A stretch of DNA of 64,000 bases. It comes from TMED27 sp041397865. Lineage in GTDB: Bacteria; Pseudomonadota; Alphaproteobacteria; Micavibrionales; Micavibrionaceae. The stretch covers positions 593,194 through 657,193 of the forward strand of contig JAWKVT010000002.1 in assembly GCA_041397865.1 (NCBI GenBank). The letters are read 5' to 3'. This document shows positions 6,936 to 14,715 of the stretch, piece after piece (position 1 is the first letter of the stretch; each line of letters starts with the position of its first letter). The position numbers and the translations under genes are program-made. The notes beneath the pieces are model-generated. The model saw nothing but the letters and a program-made list of their open reading frames with translations, was not told the DNA's origin and made no database searches.

Positions 6936-7721
6936 TTGGCGGGCAGTATTGTAAACCGGCCTCAACAGGCGCTTGATAGAGGCTATTTTAACTTGATGCC
7001 GGCTGCCAGTCTTGCAAGGCAGGCTTTTTCCCGCGCTTCAGGAGGCGATGACAATAGCGAAACTTCCATAATGTCTTTTGATGCCGGGGTGTATAAAATC
7101 GGTGGGTACGCAGGTCTATCAGCCACAAATCAGCATTTTATCAACCCGAACACAACACTTAATTATACAGTTCGAGCCGGAGGGACAGCGGGCTTTAGCA
7201 AAAATGCAACTGGTTTTTATGCCGGAGGCGCTGCGCGGATAGATCATATTAGCGAAAATGGGGCCGTAAACCACATATCTGCAATGGTTGACGGGCATAC
7301 TGCCGCTGGAGTGCGTGCAGATGTGCGTATTGGAACATCACGTGAATTAGACGGTCAGGGGCTTAAGCCCAATCATGTAAAAATTGAGGCTGTAGGACAA
7401 TTGTACAAAGGGGAGGCATCAGCTTACGTTTTGGGCACAGCCTCTAAGGAGCTATCTCAAGAGCATAGACTTAGTGGTCATTTTGCCGCTGCCGGAGGGA
7501 TGGTCGATGGCGAAGAATTTTTGGCCGCAGAGGTAGAGTTGCGACGTGGGTTTGATTGCCCAAAAACCTTGCGTACAGTGTTAAAAGAGTGTTCTGTCGG
7601 AGCTGGTGTAACCTATAACTCTCAGGGAAATAATCAAGGAGTCGACTTATCCGGGCGCGGGGTCGTTGTCCAAACTGCTGGTCAGGTCAGTCCTTTTGTT
7701 GCGTTTCGCGCTGGCTTTTAA
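6936..7721 (+). CDS. Beta-strand-rich orphan protein, possibly surface-exposed
   Basis: About 261 residues from a TTG at 6936, or 267 from the TTG at 6918; no ATG is available near the front. A GAGGG lies about 9 bp before 6936 and favours it. The sequence is Gly/Ala/Thr-rich with alternating hydrophobic patterns (YTVRAGGTAGFSKNATGFYAG; VDGHTAAGVRADVRIG) and ends AFRAGF, recalling autotransporter or outer-membrane barrels with C-terminal Phe. No signal peptide is visible, which argues against simple export. Function unknown. Confidence 0.6.
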   Translation: MAGSIVNRPQQALDRGYFNLMPAASLARQAFSRASGGDDNSETSIMSFDAGVYKIGGYAGLSATNQHFINPNTTLNYTVRAGGTAGFSKNATGFYAGGAARIDHISENGAVNHISAMVDGHTAAGVRADVRIGTSRELDGQGLKPNHVKIEAVGQLYKGEASAYVLGTASKELSQEHRLSGHFAAAGGMVDGEEFLAAEVELRRGFDCPKTLRTVLKECSVGAGVTYNSQGNNQGVDLSGRGVVVQTAGQVSPFVAFRAGF

Positions 7722-7764
7722 TCATGTACAAAGGCGCTTAAATAAAGATCTTCCCACTTTCCCC

Positions 7765-7792
7765 TTGCACCATTCGCCTATTCAGCTATGAT
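7765..7792 (+). promoter_or_regulatory. Promoter of tRNA-Leu
   Basis: TTGCAC (7765-7770), a 16-bp spacer and TATGAT (7787-7792). The expected start is about 7799, 15 bp before the mature tRNA 5' end. Confidence 0.6.
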
Positions 7793-7813
7793 CCACCCCA
7801 TCCAGCCCCCTGT

Positions 7814-7899
7814 GCCTCTGTGGCGGAACTGGTAGACGCGCGGGATTCAAAATCCCGTTCCCTTTGGGAGTGAGAGTTCGATTCTCTCCGGAGGCACCA
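7814..7899 (+). tRNA. tRNA-Leu(CAA)
   Basis: Acceptor stem GCCTCTG / CGGAGGC, D-arm TGGCGGAACTGGTAGACGCG, anticodon stem CGGGA/TCCCG with loop TTCAAAA (anticodon CAA), a long variable arm as in class II tRNAs, T-arm GAGAGTTCGATTCTCTC, and encoded ACCA. Reads UUG codons. Confidence 0.97.
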
Positions 7900-7905
7900 T
7901 TAACA

Positions 7906-7929
7906 TTTCTTCACAGTTTCAGTATGCGT
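7906..7929 (+). repeat. 24-bp repeat downstream of tRNA-Leu
   Basis: Starts 6 nt after the CCA. Its core TTCTTCACAGTTTCAGTATG is identical to the sequence 6 nt after the CCA of tRNA-Phe (16186-16209, minus strand). The two tRNA genes are otherwise different, so the match is not a by-product of tRNA similarity. Confidence 0.85.
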
Positions 7930-7950
7930 GCGGCGGGGCGTTGTCGCGCC

Positions 7951-9177
7951 TTAGTCCAAAAGCCCCTGAAAGCGGTCTTCGAGTGGCGGAGTGCGGCGCT
8001 TGCGGGTCATTTCAACAAGGCCCAGAGCTGTCATGCCGTGGATTTGCACTGTGCAGGGATCGTGGTTAATGGCATCTTCAAGCGCGGCAATTAAAATCCC
8101 CTGATCTTTTTTGTTCGGAGACTTAAGAAAGTCAATCACGATTACACCGCCACAATTGCGCAGTTTTATCTGCCGGGCGATTTCTTTTGCGGCCTCAACA
8201 TTGATGCCTGTGTTTGAATCCTTGCATCCGCCTTTATTCACATCCACCGCTGTCAGCGCCGCCGTTCCTTGAATAATGATATTGCCGCCGCCGGGCAGGA
8301 TGGCATAAGCGCTGAATAAATCCTCAATCTGGCCTATAATGTCGCGTTCATGAAACAGGGCGAGGTCTTCGGTGGCGTTGGTGAGTTCAATCGGCTCGAT
8401 TTTTGTGACCAGATCGGGAGCGAAGATTGAACACCATTCCTCTACATGCTTGTAATGGTCCATAGTCACGATCTCGATGCGTTCAATCGTCTGATCGGCC
8501 TGATCGCTTAGCGTTCGTTGGATCGCGTCCGGCCCTAGGGCGATAAGTTGGGGCTGGGTGCCTTCGAAATAGGTCTGGATTTCCTCCCAGGCGCCTTTAA
8601 GGATTTTTCCTTCGCGAATAAGCATGTCGCTTTGCGTGTCCGCCGCCGCCATGCGCAGAATACACCCTTGAAAATCCTCAAGGCTGTCCATCATTTTATG
8701 AAGCTGTTTACGCAGTTTTTTATCGCGGATACGCATGGAAATCCGGTTTTGCTCCATATTCGCGCAATAAATGAGATAGCGCCCCGGCAGGGTAATATCC
8801 ATGCTCATTTGCGGGGTTTTGTGTTCAGGCGCGCTTAAATCGTCATGCTCTGTAGGCAGGTAGGCCGTTTTCGCCTGCACGGCGACCATATCTCCGGCCT
8901 GAAAGCGCTTGCCGATGCTCTCCGCGCCGCCTCTATGCACCTTGCCCTTTTGATCGCGCCAGCGCACGTCGCCATTGTAGAGAATGCCGGTATTGTCCCC
9001 GTCAAGATCGAGAAAAACCGCATCCACAGCCTTATCAACGGCTTTGACCTTGGCCCAGTAAATGGAACCCCAGCGAACCTCTTCATATGCCGGGTCAACC
9101 TCCAGCCCTTCCAGCCGCCCGTTTTTCAGGGCTGCGGTCCATAAACTGCCTTCCAATTCTTCAATCAGAATGTCCAA
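7951..9177 (-). CDS. rng: Ribonuclease E/G family endoribonuclease (RNase G-like)
   Basis: 408 residues. An S1-like RNA-binding domain spans about 36-130 and the catalytic domain follows, with the metal-binding aspartates in LTAVDVNKG (Asp312) and VIDFL (Asp349). The C-terminal zinc-link motif (CPxCxG) and the long RNase E scaffold are missing, so this is the short G-type. It processes rRNA and mRNA 5' ends. It lies downstream of infA and maf in the usual alphaproteobacterial order; yacG, often the next gene, is not there. Confidence 0.88.
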   Translation of the reverse strand: MDILIEELEGSLWTAALKNGRLEGLEVDPAYEEVRWGSIYWAKVKAVDKAVDAVFLDLDGDNTGILYNGDVRWRDQKGKVHRGGAESIGKRFQAGDMVAVQAKTAYLPTEHDDLSAPEHKTPQMSMDITLPGRYLIYCANMEQNRISMRIRDKKLRKQLHKMMDSLEDFQGCILRMAAADTQSDMLIREGKILKGAWEEIQTYFEGTQPQLIALGPDAIQRTLSDQADQTIERIEIVTMDHYKHVEEWCSIFAPDLVTKIEPIELTNATEDLALFHERDIIGQIEDLFSAYAILPGGGNIIIQGTAALTAVDVNKGGCKDSNTGINVEAAKEIARQIKLRNCGGVIVIDFLKSPNKKDQGILIAALEDAINHDPCTVQIHGMTALGLVEMTRKRRTPPLEDRFQGLLD

Positions 9178-9207
9178 ATGCCTTAAACTCCGCTGTGTCT
9201 CGCCGTT

Positions 9208-9789
9208 TCAAGCGCCCTGCGCAAAGCCGGCACCGTCCAATATTTTCATTATATCATAAAGGGATAAGCCAACGACATTGGAATATGAGCCACGAATATA
9301 TTTTATATAGCTCTCAGCGCACCCCTGTATAGCATAGCCTCCCGCTTTGCCAGACCATTCGCCAGAGTGGATGTAGCCCTCAATATCGCGGTTGCTCAGG
9401 GTTTTGAACTGCACCAGCGTATCAACGCAGCGCTCTATATGCTGTCCCTGCGGGGTTATAAGCGCAATGCCGCCATAAACATGATGGCGGCGGCCAGACA
9501 GGGTTTTCAGGCAAAACCGCGCATAGGTTTCGTCTTCGGCTTTATCGAGGATTTTACGGCCCGCGCCGACAACCGTATCGGCGGCAAGAATGAAAGAATT
9601 CGCATGCTTTTGCGCGATTTTTTCCGCTTTGGCTGTTGCGAGGCGCTGCGCGAGGTCGCGCGGCAATTCACCCTTTAACGGTGTTTCATCAATATCGGCG
9701 GGGATAATCTCATCCGGTGTAATGCCGACTTGTTTGAGAAGCTCCAAGCGGCGCGGCGAAGCGGATGCGAGGATGAGTTTACTTTTCAC
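9208..9789 (-). CDS. maf: Maf-family nucleotide pyrophosphatase
   Basis: 193 residues starting MKSKLILASASPRRLELLKQ, the Maf hallmark. Further family blocks are ADIDETPLKGE, LAADTVV, FCLKTLSGRRHHVYGG and GGYAIQGCAE. These enzymes hydrolyse non-canonical or normal NTPs to NMP and pyrophosphate and are linked to cell division control. The start overlaps the infA stop by 11 bp, so it is translated in the infA operon. Confidence 0.93.
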   Translation of the reverse strand: MKSKLILASASPRRLELLKQVGITPDEIIPADIDETPLKGELPRDLAQRLATAKAEKIAQKHANSFILAADTVVGAGRKILDKAEDETYARFCLKTLSGRRHHVYGGIALITPQGQHIERCVDTLVQFKTLSNRDIEGYIHSGEWSGKAGGYAIQGCAESYIKYIRGSYSNVVGLSLYDIMKILDGAGFAQGA

Positions 9790-9997
9790 GGTAAATAATA
9801 CGGCCTTTGGTGAGGTCGTAGGGGGTCATTTCGACAATGACCGTATCACCCTGCAGGACGCGGATGCGGTTTTTACGCATTTTTCCGGCGGTATGCGCCA
9901 GAATGACGTGATCGTTCTCAAGCGTCACCCGGAACATTGCGTTGGGCAGAATCTCGGTAACAACCCCTTTGAATTCCATTAAATCTTCTTTAGCCAT
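9779..9997 (-). CDS. infA: Translation initiation factor IF-1
   Basis: 72 residues, exactly the family length. MAKEDLMEFKGVVTEILPNA, FRVTLENDHVILAHTAGKMR and YDLTKGRIIYR are the conserved OB-fold blocks. IF-1 binds the ribosomal A site during initiation. It is followed by maf and rng with short overlaps or gaps. Confidence 0.98.
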   Translation of the reverse strand: MAKEDLMEFKGVVTEILPNAMFRVTLENDHVILAHTAGKMRKNRIRVLQGDTVIVEMTPYDLTKGRIIYREK

Positions 9998-10099
9998 AAA
10001 GCGACTTCTTCCTTAGCACTTGATAAATCTACTGAATACGCTACGGGTATACACCCTGAGCAGGCACCAATGCAACGAATTTTGTTCACAATAGCCAGT

Positions 10100-10585
10100 T
10101 TAGCGCAGACCGTGTATTTTTCCACTATGCAGCACACAAATCAGCGTAAAGAGGCGGCGGGCGGTTTTGTGGTCCATTTTGATTTTGCTCTCCAGCCGGT
10201 CCATAAGCATATCCGCGCCTTCGTTATGCAAGCCGCGGCGGCCCATATCAATGGCTTCGATGCGCGAGGGGTTAGCGCCTTTTATCGCTTCGTCATAGCT
10301 GCGCACAATCATAAAATAGTCTTTAATCAGGCGCTTATAGGGCTTAAGCGACAGCACCAGCATGGGCAGTTTTTTGCCTTTGGCATTTTGAATGCGAAAG
10401 ACAAGCCGGTTTTCCTCAAGGCTCAGCAAAACCGTATAAGGGCCGTCTTCATCTTCAAAAGGAATAAAGCGGCTTTCGGCAACCAAATCGCGCAGGGCGA
10501 TTTCATGGTCACGGGCAACCATGTTGCCCTCGGGCGTTTCACCCATATTGTCGATAGAGATGTCCTTTATGGTATGTTTAGACAT
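10100..10585 (-). CDS. UPF0262 family protein
   Basis: 161 residues from the ATG at 10585 (MSKHTIKDISID). Conserved family stretches: ARDHEIALRDLVAES, FIPFEDEDGPYTVLLSLEENRLVF, PYKRLIKDYFMIVRSYDEAI and MGRRGLHNEGADML. The family is found mainly in alphaproteobacteria, usually beside his genes and infA, as here. Biochemical role unknown. The start overlaps the end of hisG by 8 bp. Confidence 0.9.
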   Translation of the reverse strand: MSKHTIKDISIDNMGETPEGNMVARDHEIALRDLVAESRFIPFEDEDGPYTVLLSLEENRLVFRIQNAKGKKLPMLVLSLKPYKRLIKDYFMIVRSYDEAIKGANPSRIEAIDMGRRGLHNEGADMLMDRLESKIKMDHKTARRLFTLICVLHSGKIHGLR

Positions 10586-11234
10586 GGCCTGTCGCGGTCT
10601 GGAAGGCGCTGACCCAGCGCTCAATGACTTGCGGATTGGTTTTCATTGTTGTGCGGTTTACAACCAGCTTTGATGAAACCTGAAGGATGATTTCGGTTTC
10701 AGTGAGACCGTTGGCTTTCAACGTCCCTCCTGTCGAAACAAGGTCAACAATGCGGCGGCACAGACCCAAAGCCGGTGCAATTTCCATCGCGCCGTTGAGC
10801 TTGATGCATTCGGCCTGAATGCCTGCGCGCGCATAGTGACGCGCGGTCAGGTTCGGGTATTTCGTTGCAATGCGGATATGGCTTCGGCGCTCTATATGTT
10901 CGCTTGCGGCTTCGGCGCTTGGCATGGCGACGGACAAACGGCATTTGCCGATCCCCAGATCGACGGGGGCGTAAAGCTCGTCATAGCTGAATTCTTCAAT
11001 CGCATCGCTTCCAACAACGCCAAGGTCAGCGCCGCCATAGGCCACAAAAGTCGCCACGTCGAATGCCCGCACGCGGATAATGTCAAGATTTGCGTGGTTG
11101 GTGGAAAATTGCAGCTTGCGGCTGCTGTCATCGGTGAAATCGCTTTCGGGGATGATATTGCACGCAAGCAGGATCGGCATCAGCTCTTCAAGGATGCGGC
11201 CTTTGGGTACAGCTAAAATCAGTTTTCCGTTCAT
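10578..11234 (-). CDS. hisG: ATP phosphoribosyltransferase, short form
   Basis: 218 residues from the ATG at 11234 (MNGKLILAVPKGRILEELMP). GGADLGVVGSDAIEE and the PRPP-loop block IVDLVSTGGTLKANGL are diagnostic. It catalyses the first step of histidine synthesis, ATP + PRPP to phosphoribosyl-ATP. The length is that of the HisG-S form, which lacks the C-terminal regulatory domain and normally needs HisZ; hisZ is not in the window. A 12-codon longer frame exists but lacks similarity. Confidence 0.93.
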   Translation of the reverse strand: MNGKLILAVPKGRILEELMPILLACNIIPESDFTDDSSRKLQFSTNHANLDIIRVRAFDVATFVAYGGADLGVVGSDAIEEFSYDELYAPVDLGIGKCRLSVAMPSAEAASEHIERRSHIRIATKYPNLTARHYARAGIQAECIKLNGAMEIAPALGLCRRIVDLVSTGGTLKANGLTETEIILQVSSKLVVNRTTMKTNPQVIERWVSAFQTATGHV

Positions 11235-11291
11235 GGCATAAGGGATACTGATTATGACGCGGCGCGGCAAGCGCTTTTTACCGCGCCGGTG

Positions 11292-11984
11292 TTATATGGC
11301 AGCGGGCACAGGAATGTTGTCTGCGCTAACGCCGACCACTGCCTTGATTTTTGCTTCATACCCGGTGGTTGGGCGTACCTTATCTGTCTGTTTTAGAAGG
11401 TGTCTGAAGTCATGCATGGCCTTGATATGTTTCACCGGCTTTTCCCATTTATCAGTTTTTTCACGCTGAAACCTTATGTCATCTTTAAAAACGCGCACCT
11501 CCAGCCCGGTATGGTTGCTCAACATCTTCGCGATGCGGTTGCTGTGTTCGGATTTTTTAACGAAAATCAGCGGTTTGCGCGCTTTCGGATCAACCATTTC
11601 CTGATGCATCAGGATCATGTCAATGGCCGTGGCCACTTCCTGCATATCCTCTTTGCCGTTGCCTAATGCCCGGCCAATAGCCTTTTCCGCCAGGCTTGGG
11701 CCTTCATATGTTTTATGTGAGTGGATGGTTAAATCGAACAGGAACGCTTCGGGCAGGCGCGGAATTTCAGGTTTTTTGTCCGCAGACGCTTTCGCAAACG
11801 ATCCGTAATATGTGCCGTTAAGGCGCTCACTCTGCGGGTTCAGTCCATGGATAGCTTGAGAGCGATATGTATAGATATCAACTTGCCCATTGGGCACGGC
11901 TTCTTTGAGTTGTTTTGCTGCCAGCGTGTTCGTAAAGGAAAAGTAGCAAGCGATGCGCGGGTTAAACTTTTTGTCAGAGTGCAT
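11292..11984 (-). CDS. Hypothetical protein, unknown
   Basis: 230 residues, MHSDKKFNPRIACYFSFTNT..., mixed alpha/beta with a basic C-terminal half (KARKPLIFVKKSEHSNRIAKML, RFQREKTDKWEKPVKHIKAM). No signal peptide, membrane helix or known motif recognised. It sits between hisG and the response regulator and is not obviously part of either unit. Residues 62-69 (SFAKASAD) look like an insertion of low-complexity character. Confidence 0.6.
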   Translation of the reverse strand: MHSDKKFNPRIACYFSFTNTLAAKQLKEAVPNGQVDIYTYRSQAIHGLNPQSERLNGTYYGSFAKASADKKPEIPRLPEAFLFDLTIHSHKTYEGPSLAEKAIGRALGNGKEDMQEVATAIDMILMHQEMVDPKARKPLIFVKKSEHSNRIAKMLSNHTGLEVRVFKDDIRFQREKTDKWEKPVKHIKAMHDFRHLLKQTDKVRPTTGYEAKIKAVVGVSADNIPVPAAI

Positions 11985-12184
11985 TTTTCGTAACCTTGTT
12001 TTTTTAGGAAGGGCTTGTTACGCCCAAAACTGCATAAAATCAAGCTTTTTGTATAAAATCTAGAGCGTATGCGATGAAAACATAGGGCCGCATAGCCTCT
12101 GCGCGGCTATAACCCTTGCATTTAAAACTCCACAGCATAGGCCGCCCGACGAAATTATCCCCTTGGTGATATGTTCATGATCTG

Positions 12185-12193
12185 TGGTATAAT
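12185..12193 (+). promoter_or_regulatory. Extended -10 promoter for the response regulator
   Basis: TGG plus a perfect TATAAT (12188-12193), the same form as ahead of the HNH gene. A TTGGTG lies at 12163 but with 19-bp spacing. The gene starts 40 bp downstream. Confidence 0.5.
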
Positions 12194-12232
12194 AATATAC
12201 GTGTCGCTTTTTTGTCTTTAGGGAGAAAGTTT

Positions 12233-12595
12233 ATGAATATTCTTGTGGTTGACGACAATCAATTTATCCTCGAAATGATTAAACAAATGCTCAGAGATGA
12301 GGAACACAATATCTTCACTGAAAACAGCGTGAGTGAAGCCATTGCTTTTCTTGAAAACGGCGGCGGCTGCGATTTGGTGATTACCGATATCATGATGCCG
12401 GAAAAAGACGGCACCAACCTCGCGCAATATGCCAAGACGCTTACGCCGCCTTTGCCCGTTCTGGCGATTACCGGCGGCAATGAAACGGCGGTCGAAGATT
12501 GCGTCCATCAGGCTGAAATATTTGCGGATGAAACTCTGCTCAAGCCTTTGCACAAAAACGAACTGGTCGAGACGATTGCGCGTTTGGCGGGTTAG
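12233..12595 (+). CDS. Single-domain response regulator (CheY-like)
   Basis: 120 residues comprising only a receiver domain: acidic pair Asp7/Asp8 (VVDDNQ), phosphoacceptor Asp52 (VITDIMMPEKDG), Thr80 (AITGG) and Lys104 (LLKPLH). AGGGAGA precedes the ATG. Without an output domain it must act by protein-protein contact, in chemotaxis or a phosphorelay. No kinase is adjacent; the only chemotaxis gene in view is the receptor at 24820. Confidence 0.9.
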   Translation: MNILVVDDNQFILEMIKQMLRDEEHNIFTENSVSEAIAFLENGGGCDLVITDIMMPEKDGTNLAQYAKTLTPPLPVLAITGGNETAVEDCVHQAEIFADETLLKPLHKNELVETIARLAG

Positions 12596-12644
12596 TATTT
12601 TAGAGTGTTGGCTTAGGCTTATCTTTGTTATACATATTTCACCT

Positions 12645-14018
12645 CTAAGCTTTTCGTATATCCGCACCCACACCGCCGAGCTTACCAGCGATATCTTCGT
12701 AGCCGCGTTCAAGGTGATAGATACGGTTGATGGTGGTTTCGCCTTCGGCAACCAGCCCGGCCAGAACGAGGGCGACAGAGGCGCGCAGGTCGGTGGCCAT
12801 CACTTCCGCGCCTTTGAGGGTTTTCACCCCGCGCACGATAGCGGAGTGGCCCTGAACGGTAATGTTCGCGCCCATGCGGTTGAGTTCGGGCACATGCATG
12901 AATCTGTTTTCGAAAATTGTTTCAGTGACAAGCCCCGCACCTTCAGCAATGGTCAGCATGGCCATGAATTGCGCCTGTAGATCTGTTGGAAAACCGGGGT
13001 GAGGTTCTGTCATGATATCAATGGCTTGCAGCGGCGTGTTCAGATCACGGCTAACGATAATATCGTTGCCCTCCTGTTCAATTTCCACGCCGGTTTGCGA
13101 GAGGTGGCCGATGGCGGCGCTTAAGTCTCTTAAACGGGCGTTTTGGAGGCGCACGGTTCCCCCGCACATGGCCGAAGCAACCATATAGGTGCCGGTTTCA
13201 ATGCGGTCGGGGATGATGGAATGCTGGGCGCTACCCAAAGAACTTACCCCTTCAATGGTGATGGTATCAGTACCGAGGCCTTCGATTTTTGCGCCCATTT
13301 TAATCAGGCATTCGCCGAGATCTGTAATTTCCGGCTCTCTCGCAGCGTTGGCTAGCGTAGTTTTGCCCTTGGCCAGTGTGGCGGCCATCATCAGATTTTC
13401 CGTTGCACCGACGGAAACTTTCGGGAAGATAATTTTCGCGCCTTGCAGGCCGCCCTGCGGGGCCTTTGCGTTGATATAACCTTCATTGAGGATAACTTCC
13501 GCGCCCATCTCCTCCAGCGCTTTGATATGCATATCGACCGGGCGGGTGCCGATGGCGCAACCGCCGGGCAGGGATACTTTCGCCTGACCAAAGCGGGCGA
13601 GTAGCGGGCCAAGCACCAGAATGGAGCCACGCATCTTGCGGACAATATCATATGGCGCGGTGAAAGTTTCGACCGGGCCGGCATTGATAGCCATCAGGCT
13701 TTTTTCGCGTTTGATGGCAGCGCCCAAATATTCCAGCAATTCTGTCTGGCTTTGCATGTCACGCAAGGAGTTTGGACTATTTTCAAAATAGATGGATTGA
13801 TCGGTGAGTAGCGCCGCACACATCAGTTTCAGAGCGCAGTTTTTGGCTCCGCTAATCGGGATATCGCCGTTTAGCGCCCGTCCGCCCGTAACCTTAATCT
13901 TATCAAGGGATGATGATGTAGGCTCCTTAGGAGGGATATCCTCAGGGCTAAAGCCGCGGGAGCGTAACGCCTTGCTGTCCCATATATTTTCCGCTTCTGT
14001 CTGCATAACTGGTTTCAC
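12645..14018 (-). CDS. murA: UDP-N-acetylglucosamine 1-carboxyvinyltransferase MurA
   Basis: About 457 residues. It transfers enolpyruvate from PEP to UDP-GlcNAc, the first committed step of peptidoglycan synthesis. SGAKNCALK (55-63) and the catalytic Cys154 in PGGCAIGTRPVDMH are present; the terminal DLRASVALVLAGLVA block is intact. The GTG at 14018 has AAAGGAAG upstream; the ATG at 14006 is an alternative. Both give an N-terminal extension of 30 or more residues compared with the usual ~420, and both overlap the end of dcd by 59-71 bp. The Cys makes it fosfomycin-type sensitive in principle. Confidence 0.93.
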   Translation of the reverse strand: MKPVMQTEAENIWDSKALRSRGFSPEDIPPKEPTSSSLDKIKVTGGRALNGDIPISGAKNCALKLMCAALLTDQSIYFENSPNSLRDMQSQTELLEYLGAAIKREKSLMAINAGPVETFTAPYDIVRKMRGSILVLGPLLARFGQAKVSLPGGCAIGTRPVDMHIKALEEMGAEVILNEGYINAKAPQGGLQGAKIIFPKVSVGATENLMMAATLAKGKTTLANAAREPEITDLGECLIKMGAKIEGLGTDTITIEGVSSLGSAQHSIIPDRIETGTYMVASAMCGGTVRLQNARLRDLSAAIGHLSQTGVEIEQEGNDIIVSRDLNTPLQAIDIMTEPHPGFPTDLQAQFMAMLTIAEGAGLVTETIFENRFMHVPELNRMGANITVQGHSAIVRGVKTLKGAEVMATDLRASVALVLAGLVAEGETTINRIYHLERGYEDIAGKLGGVGADIRKA

Positions 14019-14556
14019 AGGCCGCACTTCCTTTAAAAAATAAAAACTGCGCAATGCCTTCATTGGCGTAAACGCGGGCCGGAAGAGGCGTTGTGTTGGA
14101 AATCTCCAACGTGACGTGGCCCTCCCAGCCGGGTTCCAGCGGCGTGACATTGACGATCAAACCGCAACGCGCATATGTACTCTTTCCGAGGCAGATTACA
14201 AGCACATCTTTGGGGATGCGGAAGTATTCGACCGTATGGGTAAGTACAAAGCTGTTAGGCGGTATTATGCAAATATCCGTTTTCCTGTCAACAAAACTTT
14301 GCTCCGAGAACTGTTTTGGGTCGACAATCGCATTATCAACATTGGTGAAAATTTTGAAATCCGGGGCACATCGGGCGTCATAGCCGTATGAAGACAGGCC
14401 GTAAGAGATATTACCCTCGCGCCTTTGCTTTTCCTCAAACGGCTCAATCATCCCTTCCTTGTTAGCAAGATCACGAATCTGGTGGTCGGCCAAAAGGCCC
14501 GGAAGCGTAGCCAGATCTTCAAAGCTATCGGTCTTTTTCTTTTCCAGTGTTTCCAT
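13948..14556 (-). CDS. dcd: dCTP deaminase
   Basis: 202 residues from the ATG at 14556 (METLEKKKTDSF). Family blocks: LSSYGYDARC, FVLTHTVEYFRIP, GKSTYARCGLIVNVTPLEPGWEGH with the catalytic Glu151 in TLEISN, and NEGIAQFLF. It converts dCTP to dUTP for dTMP synthesis; bifunctional forms also release pyrophosphate. murA begins inside its last codons and a small basic ORF overlaps its start, so three genes are coupled. Confidence 0.93.
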   Translation of the reverse strand: METLEKKKTDSFEDLATLPGLLADHQIRDLANKEGMIEPFEEKQRREGNISYGLSSYGYDARCAPDFKIFTNVDNAIVDPKQFSEQSFVDRKTDICIIPPNSFVLTHTVEYFRIPKDVLVICLGKSTYARCGLIVNVTPLEPGWEGHVTLEISNTTPLPARVYANEGIAQFLFFKGSAACETSYADRSGKYMGQQGVTLPRL

Positions 14557-14662
14557 CTTTTTTATCCGTTTTTGTCTTATCCGGCGTTTTTCGTTTGCGC
14601 AGATTAGCGCGCAAAGCCGCTGCGCGCTTATCCAACTTGTCCTGATTCTGTTTCGCCGACAT
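14525..14662 (-). CDS. Small basic protein ahead of dcd
   Basis: 45 codons starting MSAKQNQDKLDKRAAALRAN and continuing LRKRKTPDKTKTDKKDG. About a third of residues are Lys or Arg. An AAGG lies 7-10 bp before the ATG, and the ORF overlaps the dcd start by 32 bp. Short proteins with an ALRANLRKRK-like core are common near cell-wall genes in alphaproteobacteria, from memory. The function is unknown; nucleic-acid binding would be a guess. Confidence 0.5.
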   Translation of the reverse strand: MSAKQNQDKLDKRAAALRANLRKRKTPDKTKTDKKDGNTGKEKDR

Positions 14663-14715
14663 TCCGTAACCTTAGGCAAAAAGACACAGGCGGCGCCAGA
14701 GATTTTCGTGCCGGG

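Noticed and set aside
11775..11804. In-frame palindromic or low-complexity insertion (SFAKASAD) in the hypothetical protein
   Set aside because: The peptide looks like those from in-frame repeats in other bacteria, but the DNA has no clear palindrome here and no second copy was seen in the window.
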